This document shows positions 42,124-50,441 of a stretch of DNA of 64,000 bases, piece after piece; positions within the stretch are counted from its first letter, which is position 1; each line of letters starts with the position of its first letter. Source of the DNA: DASYTH01 sp035762905. GTDB taxonomy: Bacteria > Actinomycetota > Actinomycetes > Mycobacteriales > Pseudonocardiaceae. A model generated the notes under the pieces. That model did no database searches. It saw only the letters and a list, made by a program, of their open reading frames with translations, and was not told the DNA's origin. The stretch spans positions 74,120 to 138,119 of the forward strand of contig NZ_DASUCC010000035.1 of NCBI RefSeq assembly GCF_035762905.1. The letters are read 5' to 3'. The translations under genes and the position numbers were made by a program.

Positions 42124-43320
42124 TCAGTCCGGTGCCGAGCACAGCGAGCGCCGATGCAGGCCGATCTCCCGGTCGAAGGCGACCAGGGCACTGCGCACCA
42201 GGTTCGCCGCGCCGTCCAGGTGCCGGCACGCACCGTGGCCGGCGACCAGGGACGCCAGCTGCGGCAGGGTTTCGCCCCGCCCGTGCACCAGATCCTCGAG
42301 CCGCGCGGCGATCGCCGGCAGCCCGGTCCGGCACGGCCCGCACTGCCGGGTGCGTTGCGCCACAAGGTATCGAACGATCCCAGCCGTCTCGGCGAGCCCG
42401 CACTGGGCCGCCGACGACAGCACGACCACACCCGTTCCGGGCCCGGCGCCGAGCGACCCGAGCCCGGCCCGGGAAAGCGGCGCGTCACCCAGCGTCGCGG
42501 CCGGCAGCCAGGTTCCGTGGTAGCCGCCGAGCAGCACGGCCCGCGGCCGGCCCCGGGTTCCGCCGGCGAGCCGGATCAGGTCCGACGCGGGGATGCCGAT
42601 CGGCACCTCGTAGACCCCGGGCTGGGCGACCGCCCCGCTGACCGTGGTCAGGAACGTGCCCGGCTCGGCCGCGGTGCCCAGCCGGCGGAACCAGCCGGGG
42701 CCGTGCCGGGCGATCTGCGCGAGATGGGCCAGCGTCTCCACGTTCTGCACCAGCAGCGCGCGGCCGTCGAGCACCGGGCGCACGTGGCGCCGGCGACGCG
42801 GGAACGCCCGGGCGCACGGTCCCTCGATCCGGGCCCGCACCGCCGACTCCTCCCCCGCCACGAAGGACTCCTCGGCCTCCACCACCCGGACCGGAAACTG
42901 GTCCCAGCGTTTGGCGGCCCGCTCGGCCAGCGCCTCCCGGGCCTTGCCGGCGGCCGGTCCCGGCTTGACGTAGAGATAGACCGCGGTCGCCCCGACGGTC
43001 TCCACCGCCAGTTGTAGGCCGTCGAGCACCAGATGCGGGCACCGGGTCAGCAGGGTCACGTCCTTGGCCGACGCCGGCTCGCTGTCCGCCGCGTTGGCCA
43101 CCACGACCGGCCGTTCGGTGGTCGCGACCGTGGCCAGTTTGCGCCAGGTCGGGGCACCCGCACCGCCGCGGCCGGTCAACCCGGCGGCCTGCACGTCCGC
43201 GATCAACCGGCCGACCCCGCCGCGCCAGGGCAGCGCGCCGACCAGCCCGGCATGTTCGTCCAAAGTGGACGAGGCGGCGCTGAGCAGCCGCGACGTCCTC
43301 GTGGTGACCGCATACGCCAT
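42124..43320 (-). CDS. NuoF-like iron-sulfur/SLBB domain protein
   Basis: A protein of 398 residues. It resembles the 51-kDa (NuoF) subunit of complex I and HoxF: GLTGRGGAGAPTWRK (FMN/NADH region), NAADSEPASAKD, EESFVAGEESAV, VQNVETLAHLAQIARHGPGW, an SLBB-like segment (GVYEVPIGIPASDLIRLAGG) and the [4Fe-4S] motif CGPCRTG with a later Cys. It stands alone, without other Nuo genes. It may pass electrons from NAD(P)H to an unidentified partner. It is divergent from the response regulator. Confidence 0.88.
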   Translation of the reverse strand: MAYAVTTRTSRLLSAASSTLDEHAGLVGALPWRGGVGRLIADVQAAGLTGRGGAGAPTWRKLATVATTERPVVVANAADSEPASAKDVTLLTRCPHLVLDGLQLAVETVGATAVYLYVKPGPAAGKAREALAERAAKRWDQFPVRVVEAEESFVAGEESAVRARIEGPCARAFPRRRRHVRPVLDGRALLVQNVETLAHLAQIARHGPGWFRRLGTAAEPGTFLTTVSGAVAQPGVYEVPIGIPASDLIRLAGGTRGRPRAVLLGGYHGTWLPAATLGDAPLSRAGLGSLGAGPGTGVVVLSSAAQCGLAETAGIVRYLVAQRTRQCGPCRTGLPAIAARLEDLVHGRGETLPQLASLVAGHGACRHLDGAANLVRSALVAFDREIGLHRRSLCSAPD

Positions 43321-43442
43321 ACCGACAGGGTCGCGGCCGAGCCTGTGAACGAGCTGTGCGTACCCCTCGGCGAACCTGTGAGCCCGGGGCACACAGGTGA
43401 TACACAGGAAACGCACAGAATGGCACCCGACGATTGAGGATC

Positions 43443-44180
43443 GTGACCATCGTGAGTGCGCCCGCCCGCACGGAGCTACGCCGGCCGGACGGTTCGCCCG
43501 TGCGGATCCTGGTGGTGGACGACGAGTCGACGCTGGCCGAGCTGATCACCATGGCCCTGCGCTACGAGGGGTGGGAGGTGCGCAGCGCCGCGGACGGCCG
43601 GGGCGCGGTGCGGGAGGCCCGCGAGTTCCGGCCGGACGCGGTGGTGCTCGACGTGATGCTGCCGGACTTCGACGGGTTGGAGGTGCTGCGCCGGATGCGG
43701 GCCGACGCGCCCCGGCTGCCGGTGCTCTTCCTGACCGCCCGGGACGCCGTCGAGGACCGGATCGCCGGGCTCACCGCGGGCGGTGACGACTACGTGACCA
43801 AGCCGTTCAGCCTGGAGGAGGTCGTGCTGCGACTGCGCGCGCTGCTGCGCCGCACCGGCGTCACCGAGGCGGAGGCGGGCGCGAAGCTGGTGGTCGGCGA
43901 CCTGACCCTGGACGAGGACAGCCGTGAGGTGCACCGCGCCGGCGAGCCGATCACGCTGACCGCAACCGAGTTCGAACTGCTCCGCTTCCTGATGCGCAAC
44001 CCTCGGCGGGTGCTGTCCAAGACGCAGATCCTCGACCGGGTGTGGAGCTACGACTTCGGCGGGCAGGCCAACGTCGTCGAGCTGTACATCTCTTATCTGC
44101 GCAAGAAGATCGACGCCGGCCGGGCACCGATGATCCACACCAGGCGGGGCGCGGGTTATGTCCTCAAGCCCCCGGGGTGA
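43443..44180 (+). CDS. OmpR-family response regulator
   Basis: About 245 residues from the GTG at 43443; a TTG at 43434 and a GTG at 43452 are alternatives. The receiver domain has RILVVDDESTLAELI, the phospho-accepting Asp70 in VVLDVMLPDFDG, LTARDA and the Lys in VTKPFSLEE. The C-terminal winged helix (TATEFELLRFLMRNPRRVLS, VVELYISYLRKKID, IHTRRGAGYVLKPP) is PhoB-like. It overlaps the sensor kinase gene by 23 bases, forming a two-component pair. Confidence 0.95.
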   Translation: MTIVSAPARTELRRPDGSPVRILVVDDESTLAELITMALRYEGWEVRSAADGRGAVREAREFRPDAVVLDVMLPDFDGLEVLRRMRADAPRLPVLFLTARDAVEDRIAGLTAGGDDYVTKPFSLEEVVLRLRALLRRTGVTEAEAGAKLVVGDLTLDEDSREVHRAGEPITLTATEFELLRFLMRNPRRVLSKTQILDRVWSYDFGGQANVVELYISYLRKKIDAGRAPMIHTRRGAGYVLKPPG

Positions 44181-45636
44181 GCGCCGGTGGTCACTGCGCG
44201 CGAAGCTGACCGCCCAGCTCGTCGCCGTGGTGGCCGCGGTCACCCTCGTGATCAGCTTGGGCGCCGAGTTCGCCCTGCGGTCGTACCTGATCCGGCAGCT
44301 CGACAAGGAGCTCGCCACGGCGGGCAACCGGTCCCCCAACGGGCTGACGGTCGGACCGCCCGGCCGGCAACCGGGTGGGCCCGGGGGTGCCCGGCCGCCC
44401 GGCTCGCCGCCGAACCCGCTCGACTCCCCCGGCCACGGCCCCGGCACGCTGGCCGCCCTGTTCATCGATGGCACGGCCCGGTTCGCCCAGCGTTCCACCG
44501 ATGACGGGGGGCGGGCGGAGATCAGCACCGAGGGCCGGGCGCAGCTCGCCGTGATCCCGATCGACGGCCGGACCCACGACGTCGACGTCGCCGGCTTCGG
44601 GCACTACCGGGTCCGGGCGTTCCGGACGCCGCCGGGCGACAAGCTGATGCTGGGGCTGCCGATGGCCCCGGTGAACGACACGCTGTGGAACGTCGGCCTG
44701 ATCCTCGGCGGTGTCTCGCTGGCCGCGCTGCTCGCGGCGGCCGGCGCCGGCACGCTCATCGTCCGGCGCACGCTGCGGCCGCTGCGCCGGGTCGCCGCCA
44801 CCGCCGGGCGGGTGGCCGAGCTGCCGCTGGACCGCGGCGAGGTCGCGCTGTCGGTGCGGGTGCCGGCCGGCGACACCGACGCGCACACCGAGGTGGGACA
44901 GGTCGGCGCCGCGCTCAACCGGATGCTCGGTCACATCGGCAACGCGCTGGAGGCCAGGCAGGCCAGCGAGACCCGGGTGCGTCGGTTCGTCGCCGACGCC
45001 TCGCACGAGCTGCGCACCCCGCTGGCCGCGATCCGCGGCTACGCCGAGCTGACCCGGCGCATCCTGGCGGCGGTGCCCCCGGACGTGGCGCACGCGATGC
45101 GCCGGGTGGAGTCCGAGTCCGACCGGATGACCACCCTGGTCGAGGACCTGTTGCTGCTGGCCCGGTTGGACGCCGGCCGGCCGCTGGCGGCGGTCGAGAC
45201 CGACCTGTCCCGGCTGGTGGTGGACGCGGTCAGCGACGCGCGGGTGGCCGGTCCGGAGCACCACTGGCGCCTGGAGATCCCGCCCGAACCGGTCATCGTC
45301 ACCGGCGATCCGCAGCGCCTGCACCAGGTTCTGGTCAACCTGCTCGGCAACGCCCGAACCCACACACCGCCCGGTACCACTGTCACCGCCGCCCTATCCT
45401 CCACAAAGGACAGTACAATCCTTACGGTCACCGACGACGGACCGGGAATTCCGGCCGCGCTGCTGCCCGACGTGTTCGAACGCTTCGCCCGAGGCGACGA
45501 CTCACGCTCCCGGGCCGCCGGCAGCACCGGCCTCGGCCTGTCCATCGTCGCCGGCGTGGTGGCCGCACATCACGGCACCGTCGACGTGGCCAGCGTGCCG
45601 GGACGCACGGTGTTCACCGTGACGCTGCCGTTCTGA
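44158..45636 (+). CDS. Sensor histidine kinase
   Basis: A protein of 492 residues with two membrane helices (about 15-40 and 178-205) enclosing an extracellular loop with a Pro/Gly-rich stretch (GPPGRQPGGPGGARPPGSPP). A HAMP domain follows (RRTLRPLRRVAATAGRVAEL), then a HisKA domain with His283 in DASHELRTPLAAIRGYAE, and an HATPase_c domain (NLLGNARTHTPPG, DDGPGIP, STGLGLSIV). It pairs with the overlapping response regulator. A hairpin terminator follows 45 bases later. Confidence 0.95.
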   Translation: MSSSPRGERRWSLRAKLTAQLVAVVAAVTLVISLGAEFALRSYLIRQLDKELATAGNRSPNGLTVGPPGRQPGGPGGARPPGSPPNPLDSPGHGPGTLAALFIDGTARFAQRSTDDGGRAEISTEGRAQLAVIPIDGRTHDVDVAGFGHYRVRAFRTPPGDKLMLGLPMAPVNDTLWNVGLILGGVSLAALLAAAGAGTLIVRRTLRPLRRVAATAGRVAELPLDRGEVALSVRVPAGDTDAHTEVGQVGAALNRMLGHIGNALEARQASETRVRRFVADASHELRTPLAAIRGYAELTRRILAAVPPDVAHAMRRVESESDRMTTLVEDLLLLARLDAGRPLAAVETDLSRLVVDAVSDARVAGPEHHWRLEIPPEPVIVTGDPQRLHQVLVNLLGNARTHTPPGTTVTAALSSTKDSTILTVTDDGPGIPAALLPDVFERFARGDDSRSRAAGSTGLGLSIVAGVVAAHHGTVDVASVPGRTVFTVTLPF

Positions 45637-45681
45637 GAGCCACCAACCGATCCCTTTGCTCCCAAGGAATCCGCGCCTCCC

Positions 45682-45707
45682 CGATGTCCTTGGTTGGAAG
45701 GACATCG
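45682..45707 (+). terminator. Hairpin after the two-component operon
   Basis: Perfect 10-bp arms CGATGTCCTT (45682-45691) and AAGGACATCG (45698-45707) enclose a 6-base loop, 45 bases past the kinase stop. Confidence 0.8.
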
Positions 45708-45764
45708 CGGCAAGCCGCGACATGGTCCTCACTGGCAACTCAGGTACCCGAGCTAGCAACTCGA

Positions 45765-45975
45765 TTGCCCCAATCGGCAACTCGCCGACAACGCCCGGCA
45801 ACCTCGGCGAGTCCCCGGCTCCGGTCCGGCGAGTCCCCGGCTCCGGTCCGGCGAGTCCCCGGTTCCGGGCTGATCAGTTGTCGGTTGCGGGCCGGCGCGA
45901 CCGCCTCAATGGGAACCCGGCAACTCGCATGTTGGAACCGAGAACTCGGGTGCTGGAACCGAGAATTCGGTGGTG
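45765..45975. repeat. GGCGAGTCCCCGG repeats (locus R4) in a convergent gap
   Basis: The 426-base gap between the kinase and the GH5 gene, which converge, has no gene. It holds at least three tandem GGCGAGTCCCCGGCTCCGGTCC-like units of 20-22 bases, plus GCAACTCG words and two repeats of GGAACCGAGAA. Confidence 0.85.
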
Positions 45976-46062
45976 GGCTGGCGAGCGGGGGAAAGAGGTC
46001 AGGAGGGTTCCGCCCGAGAGGCCGGGGGCCGCTCGGACGGAACCCGTTTCCCCTGTGGAGAG

Positions 46063-47706
46063 TTAGCCGGTGGTGCAGGTGGCTCCGTTGAGGGTGAAGG
46101 TGGTTGGGGCGGTGTTGGTGCCGGAGAAGGTGCCGTTGAACCCGATGCCGGTCGACGTGTTCGGGGCCAGGTTGCGGTTCCAGTCGAAGGGAACCGCAGT
46201 GACGTCGGCGCTACCCGAGGCCTGGGCCCAGGTGGCGCTCCAGCCGGGGAGCGACACCCGCTGTCCGCCGGGGAAGGTGAAGGCGAGCGTCCAGCCGTTG
46301 ATCGCCGTGGTGCCGGTGTTGGCGACCGTGAGGTTGGCGGTGAAGCCACTGCTGCCGCCCCAGTTGGACGCCGAATAGGTCACCCGGCAGGTGCCGGTGC
46401 CGCCGCCCTGTTGAGTGGTGGCGGAGACGGTGCCCGAGTTCGCCGAGAAGTTGGGCACGGCGTCGCGGGCGCGGACGTTGAAGCGGTAGGTGGTCGCCGG
46501 GGTGAGTCCGGTGCTGGTGAAGGAGTTCGTCGCCGAGGTGCCGATGAGCGCGAACGTGCCACCGCTGGCGCCGGTGGCCCGGTAGACCTCGTAACCGGTC
46601 ACCGCATTGTTGTCGGTGGACGCGGTCCAGGTCAGCGCGACGCTGGTGGCGGTCACCGCACCCACGGTGGGGGTGCCGGGGGTGGTCGGCGGCTGGGTGT
46701 CCGGCGGCCCGCTGCCACCGTAGATCGTGGCCTCCCGGGAGGTGCTGCGGATTCCGTTGGCACCGTTGATGATTCGCTCACCCCACGGGGTCAGCTGGGC
46801 CGGGTTGAAGCCGGTCACCATGTCGAGATACTCGACGCAGCAGCCGTTTCCACTCCACGACCAGCCGATGTAGCCGACGCCGCGGGTCACCGCCTGCGCC
46901 ATGATGGTGTTCTCGTCCGGGTCACCGTCCGAGTGGTTGAACCCGAACTCGCCGATCACCAGCGGCAGGCCGGCGGTCTGGAACGTGTTCAGGTAGTCGT
47001 TGATCTCGGCGGCCGTGTCGTAGACGCCGTACATGTGCACGGAGAACACGGTGTTGCGGTCCGGGTCGGCGTTGAACACCGTCGCCGCGTTGGTGCGCAT
47101 GATGCCCTGCCAGTCCTGGCCCCACATCGGCGCGTCGACCATGATCAGGTGATCGAACCCGGCGTTGCGCAACCGGGTGATCGCGTTCGAGGTCGCGGTC
47201 GCCCAGGTCGAGCTGACCTGTTGGTTGTTGCCCATCGGCTCGTTGCCGATGTTGATGACGACGAAGTTCTCCTGACCCATCAGCGCACTGGCGATGCTGA
47301 TCCAGTAGCTCGCGGCCTGGTCAAGTGAGGCCGCGGCGCCCTCCTCGCCGAACCCGGTGGTGTCGTGCACCTCCAGGACGCAGATCAGCCGGTTCTGCTT
47401 GCACAGCGCGATGACGTTGGACACGTCGCTGGCGGTGTTCGGCCCCCACCGCTGCCCGCTGCCGAGCACCACGCGCACGGTGTTGGCGCCGGTCGCCTTG
47501 ATGGCGGCGAACGAGCTGGTCTGCTGGGGGAACCAGATGTGGGGATGGCTCACGCCGCGCATGACGAACGTGTTGCCGTTGGACTCGACGATCCGCGTGC
47601 CGTTGACCCGAAGCCCGACCGCAGCTGCTGCAGGCTGCACGAGAACCAGCAGCGAGGCGAGCAGAGCGAGCACGGTCGCGGTCGCGAATGTGGTTCGTTT
47701 CTTCAC
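46063..47706 (-). CDS. Secreted GH5 endo-beta-mannanase with Fn3 and CBM2
   Basis: About 547 residues from a GTG at 47706 preceded by GGAAGG. A signal peptide (TVLALLASLLVLVQPAAAAV) leads to a GH5 domain of the GH5_8 mannanase type: GLRVNGTRIVESNGNTFVMR, LICVLEVHDTTG, catalytic acid Glu156 in INIGNEP and nucleophile Glu253 in VIGEFGFNH. A fibronectin III domain (about 350-435) and a C-terminal CBM2 cellulose-binding module (CRVTYSASNWGGSSGFTANL to TFTLNGATC) follow. It should hydrolyse mannan while bound to cellulose. It is divergent from the GH12 fusion gene. Confidence 0.94.
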   Translation of the reverse strand: MKKRTTFATATVLALLASLLVLVQPAAAAVGLRVNGTRIVESNGNTFVMRGVSHPHIWFPQQTSSFAAIKATGANTVRVVLGSGQRWGPNTASDVSNVIALCKQNRLICVLEVHDTTGFGEEGAAASLDQAASYWISIASALMGQENFVVINIGNEPMGNNQQVSSTWATATSNAITRLRNAGFDHLIMVDAPMWGQDWQGIMRTNAATVFNADPDRNTVFSVHMYGVYDTAAEINDYLNTFQTAGLPLVIGEFGFNHSDGDPDENTIMAQAVTRGVGYIGWSWSGNGCCVEYLDMVTGFNPAQLTPWGERIINGANGIRSTSREATIYGGSGPPDTQPPTTPGTPTVGAVTATSVALTWTASTDNNAVTGYEVYRATGASGGTFALIGTSATNSFTSTGLTPATTYRFNVRARDAVPNFSANSGTVSATTQQGGGTGTCRVTYSASNWGGSSGFTANLTVANTGTTAINGWTLAFTFPGGQRVSLPGWSATWAQASGSADVTAVPFDWNRNLAPNTSTGIGFNGTFSGTNTAPTTFTLNGATCTTG

Positions 47707-47759
47707 GATCAACCTTCCGTCGCGCTCCACGCGACGGCGACCCGGGAGCAAGCTAACAC

Positions 47760-47822
47760 AACCGGTTAAGCATGTGCTAGCCCTTAGGTAGGCCGAAAGA
47801 TCGAGCCGGTTTCGTGAACCGG
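47760..47822. promoter_or_regulatory. AACCGG dyads upstream of the mannanase gene
   Basis: AACCGGTT (47760-47767) and CCGGTT-TCGTG-AACCGG (47806-47822) share one half-site in the region 50-120 bases upstream of the GH5 start. They are a candidate LacI-type operator pair; this is inference. Confidence 0.4.
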
Positions 47823-47889
47823 TTCGTCCAACGGCCCGGGACCGGTGTTGCCATGGCGTGACGCTTGGGTAACTATGAGAGAGCCCCTC

Positions 47890-47903
47890 TGGGAGCGCTC
47901 CCA
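47890..47903. promoter_or_regulatory. CebR-type operator
   Basis: TGGGAGCGCTCCCA is a perfect 14-bp palindrome identical to the operator of CebR, the LacI-family repressor of cellulose and cellobiose genes in actinomycetes. It lies 42 bases before the GH12 fusion start and within the divergent gap shared with the mannanase gene. Release by cellobiose would be expected. No cebR gene is in the window. Confidence 0.9.
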
Positions 47904-47944
47904 GTCTGGGATCTCCGCAGCCTGCAAGTCAACGAGGAGTTGCA

Positions 47945-50437
47945 ATGAGGCGTCTCATCCAGGCCGTCATGGCCGTGAGCGTGCTGGTCGGGGGGATGAC
48001 CGTCGTGGTCGCTGCCCAGCCCGCTCACGCGGTCGTGACCTGCGAGAAGTTCGGAACCCTGAGTATCCAAAGTGGACGGTACAACGTCCAGAACAACGTC
48101 TGGGGCGCGGACACCGCACAGTGTGTCGACACCACCGCGTCCGGCTTCACCGTCACGCAGGCCAACCACAACAACGCGACCAACGGCGCTCCGGCCGCCT
48201 ACCCGTCGGTCTACTTCGGCTGCCACTTCGGCAACTGCACGTCCGGCAGCGGCCTGCCGGTCCAGGCCAGCACCAGCGCCTTCGCCGGCCTGAACACCAG
48301 CGTGACCATGAGCTACCCGTCGGCCGGAACCTGGAACGCGGCCTACGACATCTGGTTCGACCCCACCGCGCGCACCAACGGCCAGAACACCGGCGCGGAG
48401 ATCATGATCTGGCTGAACCGCCAGGGTTCGATCCAGCCGATCGGATCCCGGGTGGCCTCGGTGAGCCTGCTCGGCGCGACCTGGGACGTCTGGTTCGGCA
48501 ACGTCGGCTGGAACGTCGTGTCCTACGTGCGTACCTCGCCGACCAACTCGCTGAACTTCAACGTCAACACCATCTACAGTGACGCGGTCAACCGCGGCTT
48601 CGCCCAACGGTCCTGGTTCCTCACCAGCATCCAGGCCGGTTTCGAGCCGTGGATCGGCGGCGCCGGTCTGACGGTGAACTCCTTCTCGGTCACCACCGGA
48701 AACCAGCCCCCGCCACCACCTCCTCCCCCGCCGCCGCCCCCGCCACCCCCGGGCGGCTGCCAGGTGAGCTATGTGCCCAACACCTGGCCCGGCGGCTTCA
48801 CCACCAACGTCACCATCACCAACAACGGCACCAGCACGATCAACGGCTGGACGCTCGGCTTCACCTTCCCCGGCAACCAGCAGATCACCAACCGCTGGAA
48901 CGCCGAGACCACGCAGAACGGCGCGGCGGTCACCGCCCGCAACGTCGGCCACAACGGCACGATCTCCCCCGGCGGCAACCAGTCCTTCGGTTTCCAGGGC
49001 ACCTACAGCGGCACGAACGCGTCGCCCACCGCGTTCACGCTGAACGGCACCCCGTGCGGGACCGGCGCCGCCCCGTCCGGCGAGTTCGGCATCCAGGCCG
49101 TGCCACCCACGCCCACCGTGGCCGGCACGATAGCGACCAACTTGGCCTCACCATGGGGTCTGGCGTTCCTGCCGGACGGCTCCGCGCTGGTCTCCGAGCG
49201 CAACACCGCACAGATCAAGCAGATCGCGAACGGCACGGTCACCACGATCGGCACCGTTCCCGGCGTGGTGCCCGGTGGTGAGGGCGGCCTGCACGGCCTC
49301 GCCGTGGCGCCGACCTTCGCCACCGACCGGTTCGTCTACGCGTACTTCACCGCCGCCAACGACAACCGGGTGGTGCGGATGCCGTTCAACACCACCCTCG
49401 GCACGCCGCAGGTGATCGTCTCCGGCATTCCCAAGGCGACGATCCACAACGGCGGCCGGCTGGCGTTCGGCCCGGACGGCAACCTCTACATCGCCACCGG
49501 GGATGCCGGCCAGTCGGCCAACTCGCAGAACCCGAACTCGCTCGGCGGCAAGATTCTCCGGGTCACCGCGACCGGCGCCGCCGCACCGGGCAACCCGACC
49601 GCGGGGAACCGGATGTGGAGCATGGGCCACCGCAACGTGCAGGGTCTGGCGTTCGACGGCGCCGGCCGGCTGTGGGCCAGCGAGTTCGGTCAGAACACCT
49701 GGGACGAGCTGAACCTCATCCAGGCCGGGCGCAACTACGGTTGGCCGACGGTCGAGGGCCGGGCCGGCAACCCCAACTTCGCCGACCCGATCGCGCAATG
49801 GAGCCCCGCCGAGGCGTCCCCGTCCGGCATCGCCTTCGCCGCGAACACCGTCTGGCTCGCTTCGCTGCGCGGGCAACGCCTGTGGGGCGTCCCGGTACTC
49901 AACGGCGGACCGGACGGCAACCCGGTGGCGTTCCTGAACGGTAGCCTCGGCCGGCTCCGGATGATCACCAACGCGCCGGACGGGTCGCTGTGGCTGATGA
50001 CCAACAACACCGACGGTCGCGGCACCCCGCGGGCCGGTGACGACCGGATCGTGCGGATCACGTTCGGATCCGAGCCGCCGCCACCCCCGCCGCCGCCTCC
50101 GCCGCCTCCGCCACCCCCGGGCGGCTGCCAGGTGAGCTACGTGCCCAACACCTGGCCCGGCGGCTTCACCACCAACATCACGATCACCAACAACAGCACC
50201 AGCACGGTGAACGGCTGGGCGCTCACCTTCACCTTCCCGGGCAACCAGCAGATCACCAACAGGTGGAACGCCGAGACCACGCAGAACGGCGCGGCGGTCA
50301 CCGCCCGGAACGTGGGCCACAACGCCACGATCTCCCCGGGCGGCAACCAGTCCTTCGGCTTCCAGGGCACCTACTCGGGCACGAACGCATCGCCGACCGC
50401 GTTCGCGCTCAACGGCACCGCCTGCACGGTCGGCTGA
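47945..50437 (+). CDS. GH12 endoglucanase - CBM2 - PQQ-type sugar dehydrogenase - CBM2 fusion
   Basis: A protein of 830 residues. Signal peptide 1-29 (ends PAHA). The GH12 endoglucanase domain (30-250) has nucleophile Glu152 in TGAEIMIWL and acid/base Glu234 in AGFEPWIGG. A proline linker (about 257-271) precedes CBM2 number 1 (about 273-376). Residues about 384-707 are a glucose/sorbosone dehydrogenase beta-propeller: SPWGLAFLPDGSALVSER, GGEGGLHGLAVAP, IHNGGRLAFGPDGNLYIATG, GHRNVQGLAFD (PQQ-contacting Arg-Asn type) and RNYGWPTVEG. A second proline linker (about 712-725) leads to CBM2 number 2 (728-830). The single frame is uninterrupted. Cellulose cleavage and sugar oxidation would be joined in one secreted enzyme. 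A CebR box lies upstream. Confidence 0.95.
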   Translation: MRRLIQAVMAVSVLVGGMTVVVAAQPAHAVVTCEKFGTLSIQSGRYNVQNNVWGADTAQCVDTTASGFTVTQANHNNATNGAPAAYPSVYFGCHFGNCTSGSGLPVQASTSAFAGLNTSVTMSYPSAGTWNAAYDIWFDPTARTNGQNTGAEIMIWLNRQGSIQPIGSRVASVSLLGATWDVWFGNVGWNVVSYVRTSPTNSLNFNVNTIYSDAVNRGFAQRSWFLTSIQAGFEPWIGGAGLTVNSFSVTTGNQPPPPPPPPPPPPPPPGGCQVSYVPNTWPGGFTTNVTITNNGTSTINGWTLGFTFPGNQQITNRWNAETTQNGAAVTARNVGHNGTISPGGNQSFGFQGTYSGTNASPTAFTLNGTPCGTGAAPSGEFGIQAVPPTPTVAGTIATNLASPWGLAFLPDGSALVSERNTAQIKQIANGTVTTIGTVPGVVPGGEGGLHGLAVAPTFATDRFVYAYFTAANDNRVVRMPFNTTLGTPQVIVSGIPKATIHNGGRLAFGPDGNLYIATGDAGQSANSQNPNSLGGKILRVTATGAAAPGNPTAGNRMWSMGHRNVQGLAFDGAGRLWASEFGQNTWDELNLIQAGRNYGWPTVEGRAGNPNFADPIAQWSPAEASPSGIAFAANTVWLASLRGQRLWGVPVLNGGPDGNPVAFLNGSLGRLRMITNAPDGSLWLMTNNTDGRGTPRAGDDRIVRITFGSEPPPPPPPPPPPPPPPGGCQVSYVPNTWPGGFTTNITITNNSTSTVNGWALTFTFPGNQQITNRWNAETTQNGAAVTARNVGHNATISPGGNQSFGFQGTYSGTNASPTAFALNGTACTVG

Positions 50438-50441
50438 CCCG

